In this document: in pieces, positions 16,468 through 26,521 of the stretch
Numbering within the stretch: position 1 is the stretch's first letter
Layout of the letters: each line of letters begins with the position of its first letter
Notes under the pieces: model-generated
Databases searched by the model: none
What the model was told of the DNA's origin: nothing
The model's input: the letters and a program-made list of their open reading frames with translations, nothing else
Position numbers and translations under genes: made by a program
NCBI RefSeq assembly: GCF_027359925.1
Contig: NZ_CP114767.1
Span: forward strand, 2,852,001 to 2,916,000
From: Hymenobacter canadensis
GTDB taxonomy: Bacteria > Bacteroidota > Bacteroidia > Cytophagales > Hymenobacteraceae
Direction of reading: 5' to 3'
DNA length: 64,000 nucleotides

Positions 16468-17037
16468 TTATTGGAGCGTAGGTTCAGCGGCTTCCCCTTC
16501 GTCGTTGCGTGTCAGGTCACCGGTATTGTTCCGGATGATGGGTGAAACATCGAATTCAACGGAGTAGCCCTGCGGGCTTCCCAGCAGGTTGCTTCCCTGG
16601 CGGAAGTCGTTGCCTTCCACCTGCACTTCGGCTTCATACCAGCAGTCGAAGAAATTGACGAAACCGTGAAACACGTTGCGTTGCAGCAATACCGGAAAAC
16701 CGGACTTGTTGTGGCCGCCGGCCTGAAAATCGAGATACTGCTCAAACGTGCAGTCTGCCACGGTCAGGCCCTGCAGGAAGTAGGCGAACAGGAACTCGCA
16801 GCGCCCGAATCGGGAGTGAAGCAGCCGCACCGGCTGCCGGTAGCTCATGGCGGGGCCGGCCAGCTCGTCCACCCAGCAGTTCGCTATTTCCACCGGATAG
16901 TCGATGTATTGATAGTCGCATAGCGCCAGCGTGCCCACAATGTGGTAGCCACGCACCGGGTGCCCGGCCTGCAGCCACTCAAGCGCGGCAGCAGCCGGGA
17001 GCTTCGGTAGTAAGTCAGGAGAAGATACAGGAGCCAT
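16468..17037 (-). CDS. Hypothetical protein, possible right-handed beta-helix
   Basis: 189 residues from the ATG at 17037 (MAPVSSPDLL). There is no signal peptide. The central part has short repeated strands such as VADCTFEQYLDFQAGGHNKS, LQRNVFHGFVNFFDCWYEAE and VQVEGNDFRQGSNLL, the spacing of parallel beta-helix coils, as in pentapeptide-like or pectate-lyase-like folds; no catalytic residues are recognised. The frame extends to 17184 but would then overlap the divergent radical SAM gene. Function unknown. Confidence 0.62.
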   Translation of the reverse strand: MAPVSSPDLLPKLPAAAALEWLQAGHPVRGYHIVGTLALCDYQYIDYPVEIANCWVDELAGPAMSYRQPVRLLHSRFGRCEFLFAYFLQGLTVADCTFEQYLDFQAGGHNKSGFPVLLQRNVFHGFVNFFDCWYEAEVQVEGNDFRQGSNLLGSPQGYSVEFDVSPIIRNNTGDLTRNDEGEAAEPTLQ

Positions 17038-17080
17038 AAAGTGCGAGTCGGGCAGCAAAATAACACAACGCATTGGGCCG

Positions 17081-17088
17081 TACCTTTG
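17081..17088 (+). promoter_or_regulatory. -7 promoter element of the radical SAM gene
   Basis: TACCTTTG lies 37 bp before the GTG at 17126. Confidence 0.5.
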
Positions 17089-17125
17089 CGGGCACCTTTG
17101 CTGCCGGTTGGCGGTTGTTGTTCCC

Positions 17126-19471
17126 GTGCCTACTTCTTCGCTCCGCATCCTGCTCATCACGCCGCCGCTCACGCAGCTCAACACGCCCTACCCGGCCACG
17201 GCCTACATCAAGGGGTTTCTGGGCACGCGCGGCTACGCCGTTACGCAGACCGACCTGGGTCTGGAGCTGGTGCTGAAGCTGTTTTCTAAGCCGGGCCTGA
17301 CGCGGGTGTTCGACGCCATTGCGGCCGGCGCTTTTTCGCTCTCCGACAACGCCCGCCGGATGCTGCGCCTGCGCCAGAGCTACCTGAGCACCATTGAGCC
17401 GGTCGTGCGCTTTCTGCAGAACAAGGACAACACCCTCGCGCCCCGCATCTGCCACAGCCGCTTCCTGCCCGAAGCCAGCCGCTTCGACAACATTGCCGAC
17501 CTGGAAACGGCCTTCGGCACCATGGGCCTCACCGACCAGGCCCGCCACCTGGCCACGCTCTACCTCGAAGACCTCGGCGACCTGATCAAGGAAACCGTGG
17601 GGCCGCAGTTCGGCTTTTCGCGCTACGCCGAGAAGCTGGCTATGTCGGCCACCACCTTTGATGCGCTGCACGAGGCGCTACAAGCCCCGCCCAACCTGCT
17701 TGACCAGATGCTGCAGGAGCTGGTAGATGAGCTGGTGGCGCGGGTGCAGCCCGACGTGGCCGGCTTCACGGTGCCTTTCCCCGGCAACCTCTACGGCGCC
17801 CTGCGGCTGGCCGGCCGCATCAAGCAGCTCAGCCCTAATACCCACACTTTGATGGGCGGCGGCTACCCCAACACCGAGCTACGCCAGATCCGGGAGCCGC
17901 GCTTCTTCGACTACATCGACTACCTGACCCTCGACGACGGCGAAGGCCCCTGGTTGCGGCTGCTGGAGTGGTTGAGTGAGGAGAAAGAACGCCAGGCGGC
18001 ACCAAAAGAACGTCATGCTGAGCTTGCCGAAGCATCTCTACCGCTGGCTAATCAATCGTTTAGCAACGAAGCGGGAGAGATGCTTCGACAAGTTCAGCAT
18101 GACGGCCTAACGGTACAGCAGCGCGTTCCGTCACAAACTCAGCCCCTCCCCTTCCAGCGCACCTTCTTGCGCAATGCGGCCGGCGAGGTGGAGTACATCA
18201 ACCAGCCGTTTCCGGATATTCCGCACCCCGAGGTGGGCACGCCCGACTATTCGGATCTGCCGTTGAGCGAGTATCTGTCGGTGATTGAGGTGCTGAACCC
18301 CATGCACCGGCTCTGGAGCGACGGGCGCTGGAACAAGCTCACGGTGGCCCACGGCTGCTACTGGAAGCGTTGCTCGTTCTGCGACGTAACGCTGGACTAC
18401 ATTTCGCGCTACGAAACCGCGCCCAGCGCTTTGCTGGTGGATAGAATCGAGCAGATCATTGCCCAGACCGGCCAGACTGGCTTCCACTTCGTGGACGAGG
18501 CTGCGCCGCCGCTGGCCTTGCGCGATTTAGCCATCGAGCTGCTCAAGCGCCGCGTGAACATTACGTGGTGGGGCAACATCCGCTTCGAGAAAACCTTCAC
18601 GCCCGACCTGTGCCGCCTGCTGGCCGCCTCAGGCTGCATTGCGGTGAGCGGCGGCCTGGAAGTGGCTTCCGACCGGCTGCTGGCCCTCATGGAAAAGGGC
18701 GTCACCATCGCGCAGGTGGCCCGCGTCACGGACGGCTTCACGCAGGCCGGCATCATGGTTCACGCCTACCTGATGTATGGTTTCCCAACGGAAACCGCCC
18801 AGGAAACCGTGGACAGCCTGGAAGTGGTGCGGCAGCTGTTCGAAGCCGGCATCGTGCAGAGCGGCTACTGGCACCGGTTTTCGATGACGGCCCACTCACC
18901 CGTAGGCAAGAACCCCGCGAAGTACCAGGTGGCCGCCACCGGCCCCGAGCCCGGCCCCTTCGCCTGGAACGACCTCTGGCACGACGACCCCACCGGCACC
19001 GACCACGAGCAGTTTGGCCCCGGTCTGGCCAAGGCCCTATACAACTACCTGCACGGCGTGGCGCTACACGAGCCGCTCAACTTTTGGTTTGATTTCCGGG
19101 TGCCCAAGTCCACGGTGCCGCGCCAGCTGATTCAGAAGGCGGTGCAGGAACCTGCCAAGCCGGATTTCGCGAAGCAGAACCAGCGGCTGTTCTGGCTGGG
19201 CAACGCGCCGGAGCTGCGGCAGGAAACCGGCAAGAAAGGCCCGCGCGCGGTGCTCACCTTCTACGAGCAGGCCGAGGACTTCGAAGTATCGGTGCCGCCC
19301 GCCCTGGGCCCATGGCTGCACATCCTGCTCACCCGCCTCACCACCGATTACGACACGAAAGTGCTGCTGAAGGAAGTGGCCCAGAGCTTCCCGGCCGGCC
19401 ACTCGTTCGAGCGGTTTCTGGAATCGGCGGCCTGGCTGACGTTGCGCGAGAAGGGGCTGCTAGTATTGTAG
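17126..19471 (+). CDS. B12-binding domain radical SAM protein
   Basis: 781 residues from a GTG start (MPTSSLRILLITPPLTQLNT); a TTG at 17108 is the alternative. The N-terminal cobalamin-type Rossmann domain runs to about residue 285 and includes VQPDVAGFTVPFPGNLYGAL and HTLMGGGYPN. The radical SAM core starts near residue 408 with HGCYWKRCSFCD; the cluster cysteines are spaced CX4CX2C, not the usual CX3CX2C. GGLEVASDRLLALMEKGVT and YLMYGFPTETAQE are typical core elements. Residues 296-327 are encoded by a palindromic repeat (18011-18104) inserted in frame in the interdomain linker. The substrate is unknown; methylation or ring rearrangement are common in the superfamily. Confidence 0.9.
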   Translation: MPTSSLRILLITPPLTQLNTPYPATAYIKGFLGTRGYAVTQTDLGLELVLKLFSKPGLTRVFDAIAAGAFSLSDNARRMLRLRQSYLSTIEPVVRFLQNKDNTLAPRICHSRFLPEASRFDNIADLETAFGTMGLTDQARHLATLYLEDLGDLIKETVGPQFGFSRYAEKLAMSATTFDALHEALQAPPNLLDQMLQELVDELVARVQPDVAGFTVPFPGNLYGALRLAGRIKQLSPNTHTLMGGGYPNTELRQIREPRFFDYIDYLTLDDGEGPWLRLLEWLSEEKERQAAPKERHAELAEASLPLANQSFSNEAGEMLRQVQHDGLTVQQRVPSQTQPLPFQRTFLRNAAGEVEYINQPFPDIPHPEVGTPDYSDLPLSEYLSVIEVLNPMHRLWSDGRWNKLTVAHGCYWKRCSFCDVTLDYISRYETAPSALLVDRIEQIIAQTGQTGFHFVDEAAPPLALRDLAIELLKRRVNITWWGNIRFEKTFTPDLCRLLAASGCIAVSGGLEVASDRLLALMEKGVTIAQVARVTDGFTQAGIMVHAYLMYGFPTETAQETVDSLEVVRQLFEAGIVQSGYWHRFSMTAHSPVGKNPAKYQVAATGPEPGPFAWNDLWHDDPTGTDHEQFGPGLAKALYNYLHGVALHEPLNFWFDFRVPKSTVPRQLIQKAVQEPAKPDFAKQNQRLFWLGNAPELRQETGKKGPRAVLTFYEQAEDFEVSVPPALGPWLHILLTRLTTDYDTKVLLKEVAQSFPAGHSFERFLESAAWLTLREKGLLVL
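18011..18104. repeat. 94-bp palindromic element inside the radical SAM gene
   Basis: Arms of 29 bp (18011-18039 and 18076-18104) match at 27 positions as inverted repeats and begin with CGTCATGCTGAGC. A related copy lies at 30291-30386. The element stays open in the reading frame and encodes the RHAELAEASL...EMLRQVQHD stretch. Confidence 0.92.
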
Positions 19472-19589
19472 GTAGCGCGAACTTTGCAGTTCGCGTCCTC
19501 GCGCCATTTGCAGGCTTTTTGTATTGCGTCTTCTTATCAATAGGGCCGTTCCAGCGGCGTGGGGACGCGAACTACAAAGTTCGCGCTAC
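19472..19589. repeat. 118-bp element with 27-bp terminal inverted repeats
   Basis: The left arm (19472-19498) and right arm (19563-19589) start with GTAGCGCGAACTTTG and differ at one base when inverted. It fills the gap between two convergent genes, starting at the base after the radical SAM stop codon. No open reading frame is inside. Confidence 0.92.
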
Positions 19590-19600
19590 TGTGTGGCGGC

Positions 19601-20683
19601 TTACTTCAGCCAGTCCTCGATGGCGGTGAGGTAGCCGGGGGCAGCGGCGGGCCAAGTCCATTTACCGTCGGGGCTGGTGCGGCCGAGCAGTACGAAGCGG
19701 GCGTTGGCTTTGGGAAACACGCGCACCTGCGAAGCGCGGCGCCCGCCCACGGCATTGCGCAGGCGGCGGGCGCTGTCTTTCACGTTCAGGGAAGTGTCGG
19801 CGGCGGCATAGAGGCCCAGCACCGGCACCCGGCGCTGGCCGAGCTGCTGCAGCGGCCGGGCCTCGTCGGCAGACGTTACCGACACGTTTTCCAGCACCAT
19901 GAACGCCGCCCGCGGCTTGGCCAGCGTGGCGGCCGGCACTGCCACCGTAGCGGCCGCGCCCCGGGCCCACATACCAACCCGCAGCGTATCTACGGCCGGA
20001 TGCAGGCGCAGCGCCTGCACCGTAGCGGCTGCCGCCTGCAACGCCACCGAGTCGGCCGGGGAACCGGCCGCTACCGACACTACTGTCGTTACAAAGCCCT
20101 GGCGGGCCAGCTGGTCGGCGCGGAGGTGGGCAGCGGCCTGGTGGGTATCATCAGCGAAGAGTGCCATGGCCGGGTGGCGGCCCAGCGTATCGGTGGGCAC
20201 CAGCACCAGCAGGGCCAGCCGGCTGGCGGGCACCTGCAGCGTATCCAGCTGGTAGGGGCGCGGCTGGGCCTTGCCGCGGCGCACCCACACAAAGTCCGTC
20301 CGGATACTGTCGAGCGTGAAAACGCCCCGCAGGAAGTCGCCTTCGCGCACCGCCGATACCTGCATGCCGCCGGGCGTGCCCGCCTGCCCGAACAGCAGCT
20401 GGGGCTCCGCGTAGCGCACATCATCGGCCGGAAAGCTCAGGCCTTCTTCCTGTGGAAAGCGCATATCGGCCTCCAGCTGGCCGGGGCTGGTTTCGCGCAG
20501 CTCCAGCACGGCCGCCAGCTCGGTGCCCTGGTATGCTACCGTGCCCTCGTAGTGCCCGGTGGGCAGGGCCACGGCGGCCCCGCTGCCCGCATCCGATGCG
20601 CAGCCCGGCAGCAGGCCCACGGGAGCAGCCCACAGCAGGAGTCGGGCCCAGAAAGAAGCGGTGGCAGGCAGAGGAAGGTTCAC
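19601..20683 (-). CDS. Lipoprotein with degenerate alpha/beta-hydrolase domain
   Basis: 360 residues from a GTG at 20683, giving MNLPLPATASFWARLLLWAA and the lipobox GLLPGC (cysteine 28). Residues 35-165 form a beta-rich N-terminal domain (GHYEGTVAYQGTELAAVLEL). The C-terminal part follows the alpha/beta-hydrolase order (HLRADQLARQGFVTTVVSVA, VPVLGLYAAADTSLNV). The nucleophile elbow reads VGMWARGAAA without the GxSxG serine, and the usual C-terminal histidine is absent, so it is probably not a hydrolase. The frame is open to 20776, but a TACCTTTG element at 20708-20715 excludes that start. Confidence 0.72.
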   Translation of the reverse strand: MNLPLPATASFWARLLLWAAPVGLLPGCASDAGSGAAVALPTGHYEGTVAYQGTELAAVLELRETSPGQLEADMRFPQEEGLSFPADDVRYAEPQLLFGQAGTPGGMQVSAVREGDFLRGVFTLDSIRTDFVWVRRGKAQPRPYQLDTLQVPASRLALLVLVPTDTLGRHPAMALFADDTHQAAAHLRADQLARQGFVTTVVSVAAGSPADSVALQAAAATVQALRLHPAVDTLRVGMWARGAAATVAVPAATLAKPRAAFMVLENVSVTSADEARPLQQLGQRRVPVLGLYAAADTSLNVKDSARRLRNAVGGRRASQVRVFPKANARFVLLGRTSPDGKWTWPAAAPGYLTAIEDWLK

Positions 20684-20707
20684 GCGAACGGCTAAGTGGC
20701 AGACAGG

Positions 20708-20715
20708 CAAAGGTA
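20708..20715 (-). promoter_or_regulatory. -7 promoter element of the hydrolase-like lipoprotein gene
   Basis: TACCTTTG on the minus strand predicts a start near 20701 and supports translation from the GTG at 20683. Confidence 0.55.
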
Positions 20716-20796
20716 GAGCAGCGTCGGCATTCGGTTTTCGGCAGGCGTTACTCGTATGTATGCTGCCCTTGAGCACCGAATCACGAAAAGCTCAAT

Positions 20797-21333
20797 TTAG
20801 AGGCCTTTGCGCAGAATCAGGTCGTTTTGCAGGTCGTTGCCCAGCCGAAATTCGTGCTGGCCGGCGGCTTTAAAGCCAAAACGACGGTAGAACTCCAGCG
20901 CCCGGTCGTTCTTCTCCCATACGCCCAGCACTACGGCGCGGCATTTCTGCTCGCGGGCTTCCTCAATGGCGCGGCGCATCAGGGCGGCCCCCAGACCCGT
21001 GCCGGTCCAGTCTTCCAGCACGTAGAGGCGCTCAATTTCCAGGCGCTCTTCTGGCACTTTGCCCTCCGCCTGCCCCAGCGTGGAATGCAGCCGCAGCTTG
21101 GCATACCCCACCAACTGCTGCTGCATCCGGGCCAGCAGAAACACCACGTCGGGCTCGTTCAGCTCGGCCAGCTGCAGCTCGGGGCTGAAGGTAGCCGCCA
21201 GATAGGCCGCCATATCAGCCGGGTCGTTGGTGGCGGCGAAAGTGTCGTGGAAGGTCTGGTGGCCCAGGCTGGCGAGCTGGGCGGCCGCTTCGGCAGTGCG
21301 TTTGGCGACGGTGATAGTAAGCGGCGAAGACAT
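20797..21333 (-). CDS. GNAT-family N-acetyltransferase
   Basis: 178 residues from the ATG at 21333 (MSSPLTITVA). The acetyl-CoA-binding motif A is LYVLEDWTGTGLGAALMRRA (TGTGLG is the Q/RxxGxG/A pyrophosphate loop), followed by motif B in LGVWEKNDRALEFYRRFGFK. The N-terminus resembles the YfbJ/PaiA-like group that acetylates polyamines or small amines, but the substrate cannot be read. The frame extends to 21378, over a TACCTTTG promoter element, so that start is rejected. Monocistronic. Confidence 0.88.
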   Translation of the reverse strand: MSSPLTITVAKRTAEAAAQLASLGHQTFHDTFAATNDPADMAAYLAATFSPELQLAELNEPDVVFLLARMQQQLVGYAKLRLHSTLGQAEGKVPEERLEIERLYVLEDWTGTGLGAALMRRAIEEAREQKCRAVVLGVWEKNDRALEFYRRFGFKAAGQHEFRLGNDLQNDLILRKGL

Positions 21334-21367
21334 GGTGGCTGGATTCGGGCTGGATTCGGGAAGACGG

Positions 21368-21375
21368 CAAAGGTA
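21368..21375 (-). promoter_or_regulatory. -7 promoter element of the GNAT gene
   Basis: TACCTTTG on the minus strand; predicted leader of about 28 nt to the ATG at 21333. Confidence 0.55.
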
Positions 21376-21417
21376 CACCGGCCGGAATTGCGGGCCGCTA
21401 CTAGGCGGCCACGAGGG

Positions 21418-21660
21418 CTAGCCCAGCCTGTCGTTTTCCGGGCGCCACGTACGCCAGCCATACCGCAGCAGCAGCCCGCTGCCAGCCAGCAGCAGCAAAC
21501 TCATCAGAAACTCGCGGTTGTAAATAGCGGCCGGGCCTGCCTGCTTGTACGCGTAGTACGTGAGGCCCATCCGGAGAAAAAACGCGACCAGCAGCATAAA
21601 GCCGGCCAGCACAGTCATCATCCCTACAATACGACGCGTAACGGGTGGCAACGGAGGCAT
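21418..21660 (-). CDS. Small two-helix membrane protein
   Basis: 80 residues from the ATG at 21660 (MPPLPPVTRR). Helices at VGMMTVLAGFMLLVAFFLRM and EFLMSLLLLAGSGLLLRYG are joined by a short loop containing YYAYKQAGPAAIYNR, and the C-terminus is charged. No family is recognised. Tandem neighbours do not suggest a role. The coding call rests on the open frame, start codon and hydrophobic pattern. Confidence 0.6.
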   Translation of the reverse strand: MPPLPPVTRRIVGMMTVLAGFMLLVAFFLRMGLTYYAYKQAGPAAIYNREFLMSLLLLAGSGLLLRYGWRTWRPENDRLG

Positions 21661-21875
21661 AGGCAACCAGCAAGGGGCTAAAGTGAGACGCAAAAAGCGC
21701 AACTACCCAGATAAACCAGGATTTCGGGCAGGTGTTGGCAGTGGCAATAACAGGCCCTGCGGCAATTCAGTGCCCTTTGTGGCCCGGCGGCCCGCTCCGG
21801 CCGCCGCAGCAGGGCCACAAGGTGGTTGCATTTTGATTTCTGCCGCGTATTTTTGCCTCACCAAGTAGTACACAA

Positions 21876-21948
21876 GCGAGAGTAGCTCAGTTGGTAGAGC
21901 ATCAGCTTCCCAAGCTGAGGGTCGCGAGTTCGAACCTCGTTTCTCGCT
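21876..21948 (+). tRNA. tRNA-Gly (anticodon CCC)
   Basis: A full cloverleaf can be folded: acceptor GCGAGAG with TTCTCGC, D arm AGCTCAGTTGGTAGAGC, anticodon stem TCAGC/GCTGA with loop TTCCCAA (anticodon CCC, reads GGG), and T arm CGCGAGTTCGAACCTCG. The discriminator base is T. CCA is not encoded. The 3' end overlaps the long hairpin that follows. Confidence 0.96.
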
Positions 21949-22003
21949 CATTCACAAAGCAGCCCCGTAGCATCTCTGCTACGGGGCTGCTTTGTGAATG
22001 AGC
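21946..22003. terminator. 26-bp perfect inverted repeat overlapping the tRNA-Gly end
   Basis: 21946-21971 pairs perfectly with 21978-22003 across a 6-nt loop. The left arm uses the last bases of the tRNA. It lies between tRNA-Gly and the convergent uvrB stop and can terminate both, although a T run is missing. Confidence 0.8.
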
Positions 22004-22020
22004 GTTCTGAGGCGCGGCTC

Positions 22021-24057
<2,037 letters not shown>

Positions 24058-24147
24058 GCAACAGGAAGAGTGGACGCCGGAATGCCCGGCCGCCGGCCGG
24101 AAAGCCAGCCTAGCATAACTGCGTTAGCAAAGTGTAGGTTTCCCGGC

Positions 24148-24190
24148 AAACGAAAAAACCTGTCCGACGGGCGAACAGGTTTTTTCGTTT
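24148..24190 (-). terminator. Intrinsic terminator after the sigma-partner gene
   Basis: A perfect 16-bp stem (24148-24163 with 24175-24190) has an A/T run in each arm. It is active on the minus strand downstream of the gene ending at 24220. Confidence 0.85.
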
Positions 24191-24219
24191 ACCAAGCCGG
24201 CAGCGGCCCGGGCAGCAGG

Positions 24220-25854
24220 CTAGCGGCGGGCTACGGCGGTAGAAGTAGCGTTGCCGAACTCCACGCTGGCTTCCAGACCCACGGAATACGGGCGGCTGCG
24301 CCGCGTGAAGCTACCGGCAGGGCGGTCGTTGAGGGTATTCAGGCCGGTTTCCACTTTCGGGCCCAGCGCCAGGCGCCAGGTGGCGTTGGCGGGCTGGTAG
24401 TGTACCCCGGCTCCGCTCTGCACCGAGCCCAGCACCTTGCGGTAGGGCGAATTGGTGGAGGCCAGGCTGTAAGTGGAGGTAGCTTCGGGCAGGCCTTCCA
24501 GCTCGGTGCGGGATTTCAGCAGCACGTTCACGGCGGCACCTACTTTGGCGTAGAGGGCCCACCCCTTTTTCGAGTTGGTGGTATAGCGCACGTTCACGGG
24601 CGCGCTGGCCGTCTGGTAGCGGTAGCGCACGTTGCGCAGCGCTACGTCGGCGTTGGGACGCATGGTATTGCCGGTCTGGCTACGGTCGGCGGTGGCAGCC
24701 GACACCAGCGGAGAATTACCATCCAGAAACACCCACGACGTAGCCGACGTGGCTTCCTGCTGGCCGGCAGCCAGGCCGGTTTCCACGGCCCAATGGCGGT
24801 TGAGGCTGTAGTTGGCCAGCACCGCTACCTGCTGCCCGAGGCCAGACTGCAGCGTGGACTTGTATTCGGAGGCGGCCGTTTCGTAAGCCTGCGCCTGCAC
24901 ATCAGCCGAATAGAAATTCACGGAGTTCGATGGCGTGGTACTCGTCCGTGAGGCGCGCGAATAGTTGATGTTGGGGTTGAAAGCTGAGGCGGCGTAGCCG
25001 GCACTCAGCTTCCAGCGTCGGCGCCGAGCGGGCACTGGCTGTTCTTCTTCTGCCTGTGCAGCCGGCGCAAATAGCTTTTTAGGCGAAGCGGAGGCCAGCA
25101 GAATAGTAGCAACCGGAGAAGTAGACGCCGCAGACGTTAGCCTGTCGGGGCGGCCGAAACCGGCGGCGGTGCTGCCGGCGAAGCCCGCCAAACGGCTCAG
25201 CATCGACTCGGCACTGCTGCCAGCGGCCGGCCACGGCGCGGCGCTGGCCACCACCGTATAGCCGGCCTCCTGCATCAGCGTCGAGCCCAGGTTTGCGGCA
25301 CCAGACCGGCGGCCATCGTACAACCCGAACCGCTGCTCGTCCGTGGCAGCGGCCAGGTAGCCGTTGGGGCGCGCTGCCAAGCTGGTGCCGGTAGCGGTTT
25401 GCGAAGCTGGCGAAGCACTGGCCAGCGTGTAGGCCGGGCCGGGCGAGGTATTTGGGCCCTGCTGGCCAAAGTGGCGGGCAGAGGCATCAGCCCCGCTAGG
25501 CTGCACCTGGAAGCCGCCCGCCTCGTAGGTGCGGCCAGCACCGGCGGCGCCAACTACCGGGCTGCCGGCGCGAAGGCCAGCAGCGGCAGAAGCCACGCCG
25601 GTAGCATTTGGTTGCAGCGTGAGCCAGGTGCCGCCGCTGGCCAGCAGCAGCAGCGAAGCCGCCGCCGCCCAGCGGTAGCCCAGCAGGCGGCGGCGGTACG
25701 TATCGTTTTGCTGCACCAGCAGCTCGTGGTCGAGCTGCTCCCAGAGGCTGGCCCGCGGGGTCACCTCCGCCTCGGCAAACTTCTGCCGGAACAGATGCTC
25801 CAGGTCGCCGGTGGGGCGTGGGTCGGGGGTGTGGTTAGGATCGGAAAGTGCCAT
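24220..25854 (-). CDS. Sigma-partner membrane protein with C-terminal beta-rich domain
   Basis: 544 residues from the ATG at 25854; the start overlaps the upstream sigma gene by 20 bp, implying coupling. Residues 15-50 (LEHLFRQKFAEAEVTPRASL) match the cytoplasmic N-terminus of Bacteroidota anti-sigma-like proteins. A single membrane helix follows (WAAAASLLLLASGGTWLTL, about residues 62-80), then a low-complexity linker rich in Ala, Gly and Ser. Residues 290-544 look like an outer-membrane-type beta sheet domain (KLSAGYAASAFNPNINYS, VAVLANYSLNRHWAVETGLA). It probably controls the adjacent sigma factor; the topology is odd. Confidence 0.75.
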   Translation of the reverse strand: MALSDPNHTPDPRPTGDLEHLFRQKFAEAEVTPRASLWEQLDHELLVQQNDTYRRRLLGYRWAAAASLLLLASGGTWLTLQPNATGVASAAAGLRAGSPVVGAAGAGRTYEAGGFQVQPSGADASARHFGQQGPNTSPGPAYTLASASPASQTATGTSLAARPNGYLAAATDEQRFGLYDGRRSGAANLGSTLMQEAGYTVVASAAPWPAAGSSAESMLSRLAGFAGSTAAGFGRPDRLTSAASTSPVATILLASASPKKLFAPAAQAEEEQPVPARRRRWKLSAGYAASAFNPNINYSRASRTSTTPSNSVNFYSADVQAQAYETAASEYKSTLQSGLGQQVAVLANYSLNRHWAVETGLAAGQQEATSATSWVFLDGNSPLVSAATADRSQTGNTMRPNADVALRNVRYRYQTASAPVNVRYTTNSKKGWALYAKVGAAVNVLLKSRTELEGLPEATSTYSLASTNSPYRKVLGSVQSGAGVHYQPANATWRLALGPKVETGLNTLNDRPAGSFTRRSRPYSVGLEASVEFGNATSTAVARR

Positions 25855-26521
25855 TATTGGAATGCGCATCAAGGCGCTCGACTTTAGACTTCAAAATTGC
25901 CCGGGCGCGGGAATACTGCGACTTGCTGGTGCCTTCGGAAATGCCCAGCATCTCACCGATTTCCTTGTGGCCGTAACCCTCGATGGCGAACAGGTTGAAC
26001 ACCATCCGGTAGCGGGGGGCCAGCTCCTGCACCATGGCCATCAGGTCTTCGAACCCGTAGTTGGAGAGAGTGAATTCCTCGCCGGCCAGCTCGGCAGGGT
26101 AGTCGCCGTCGCTGACTGCTACCAGCGGGGCGTTGCGGCGGTGCTGGCGCAGGGCCGCATTCACCATAATGCGCCGGATCCAGAATTCCAGCGGGCACTC
26201 GCGGCGGAAGCTGCTCAGGTTCTTGAACACCGTAATGAATCCTTCCTGCAGCACGTCTTCGGCCTCGAACGTAGTTTGGGCGTAGCGCAGGCACACAGCC
26301 ATCATGCGGGCCGCAAATCGTTCGTAGAGATACTTCTGCATCAGCCGGCTGCCAGCCAGGCAGCCGTCGAGCAGCTCGGCCTCGCTGAGCTGGGCAGGCG
26401 GGATAAGTGGGCGCACAGCAGGAGTAGGTGGCGTGAGAGCTTCCGATGACGAAGCCGGCGCACCGGCCAGCATGCTCCGCAACCCGCTCAGGGGCTGCAG
26501 CGCCGACGACAGCGCACTCAC
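25835..26521 (-). CDS. ECF-type RNA polymerase sigma factor
   Basis: 228 residues from a GTG start; an internal ATG at 26473 is the alternative. Region 2 runs from AQLSEAELLDGCLAGSRLMQ through AEDVLQEGFITVFKNLSSF (about residues 90-108) and EFWIRRIMVNAALRQHRR. Region 4 ends with EIGEMLGISEGTSKSQYSRA, the helix-turn-helix. The proline- and alanine-rich first 40 residues are not part of the conserved core. It is co-transcribed with an anti-sigma-like membrane protein. Regulon unknown. Confidence 0.92.
   Translation of the reverse strand: MSALSSALQPLSGLRSMLAGAPASSSEALTPPTPAVRPLIPPAQLSEAELLDGCLAGSRLMQKYLYERFAARMMAVCLRYAQTTFEAEDVLQEGFITVFKNLSSFRRECPLEFWIRRIMVNAALRQHRRNAPLVAVSDGDYPAELAGEEFTLSNYGFEDLMAMVQELAPRYRMVFNLFAIEGYGHKEIGEMLGISEGTSKSQYSRARAILKSKVERLDAHSNNGTFRS

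Noticed and set aside
21876..21948. The tRNA-Gly as the attachment site of an integrated island.
   Set aside because: No integrase is adjacent, and there is no downstream duplicate of the tRNA 3' end other than the hairpin arm.
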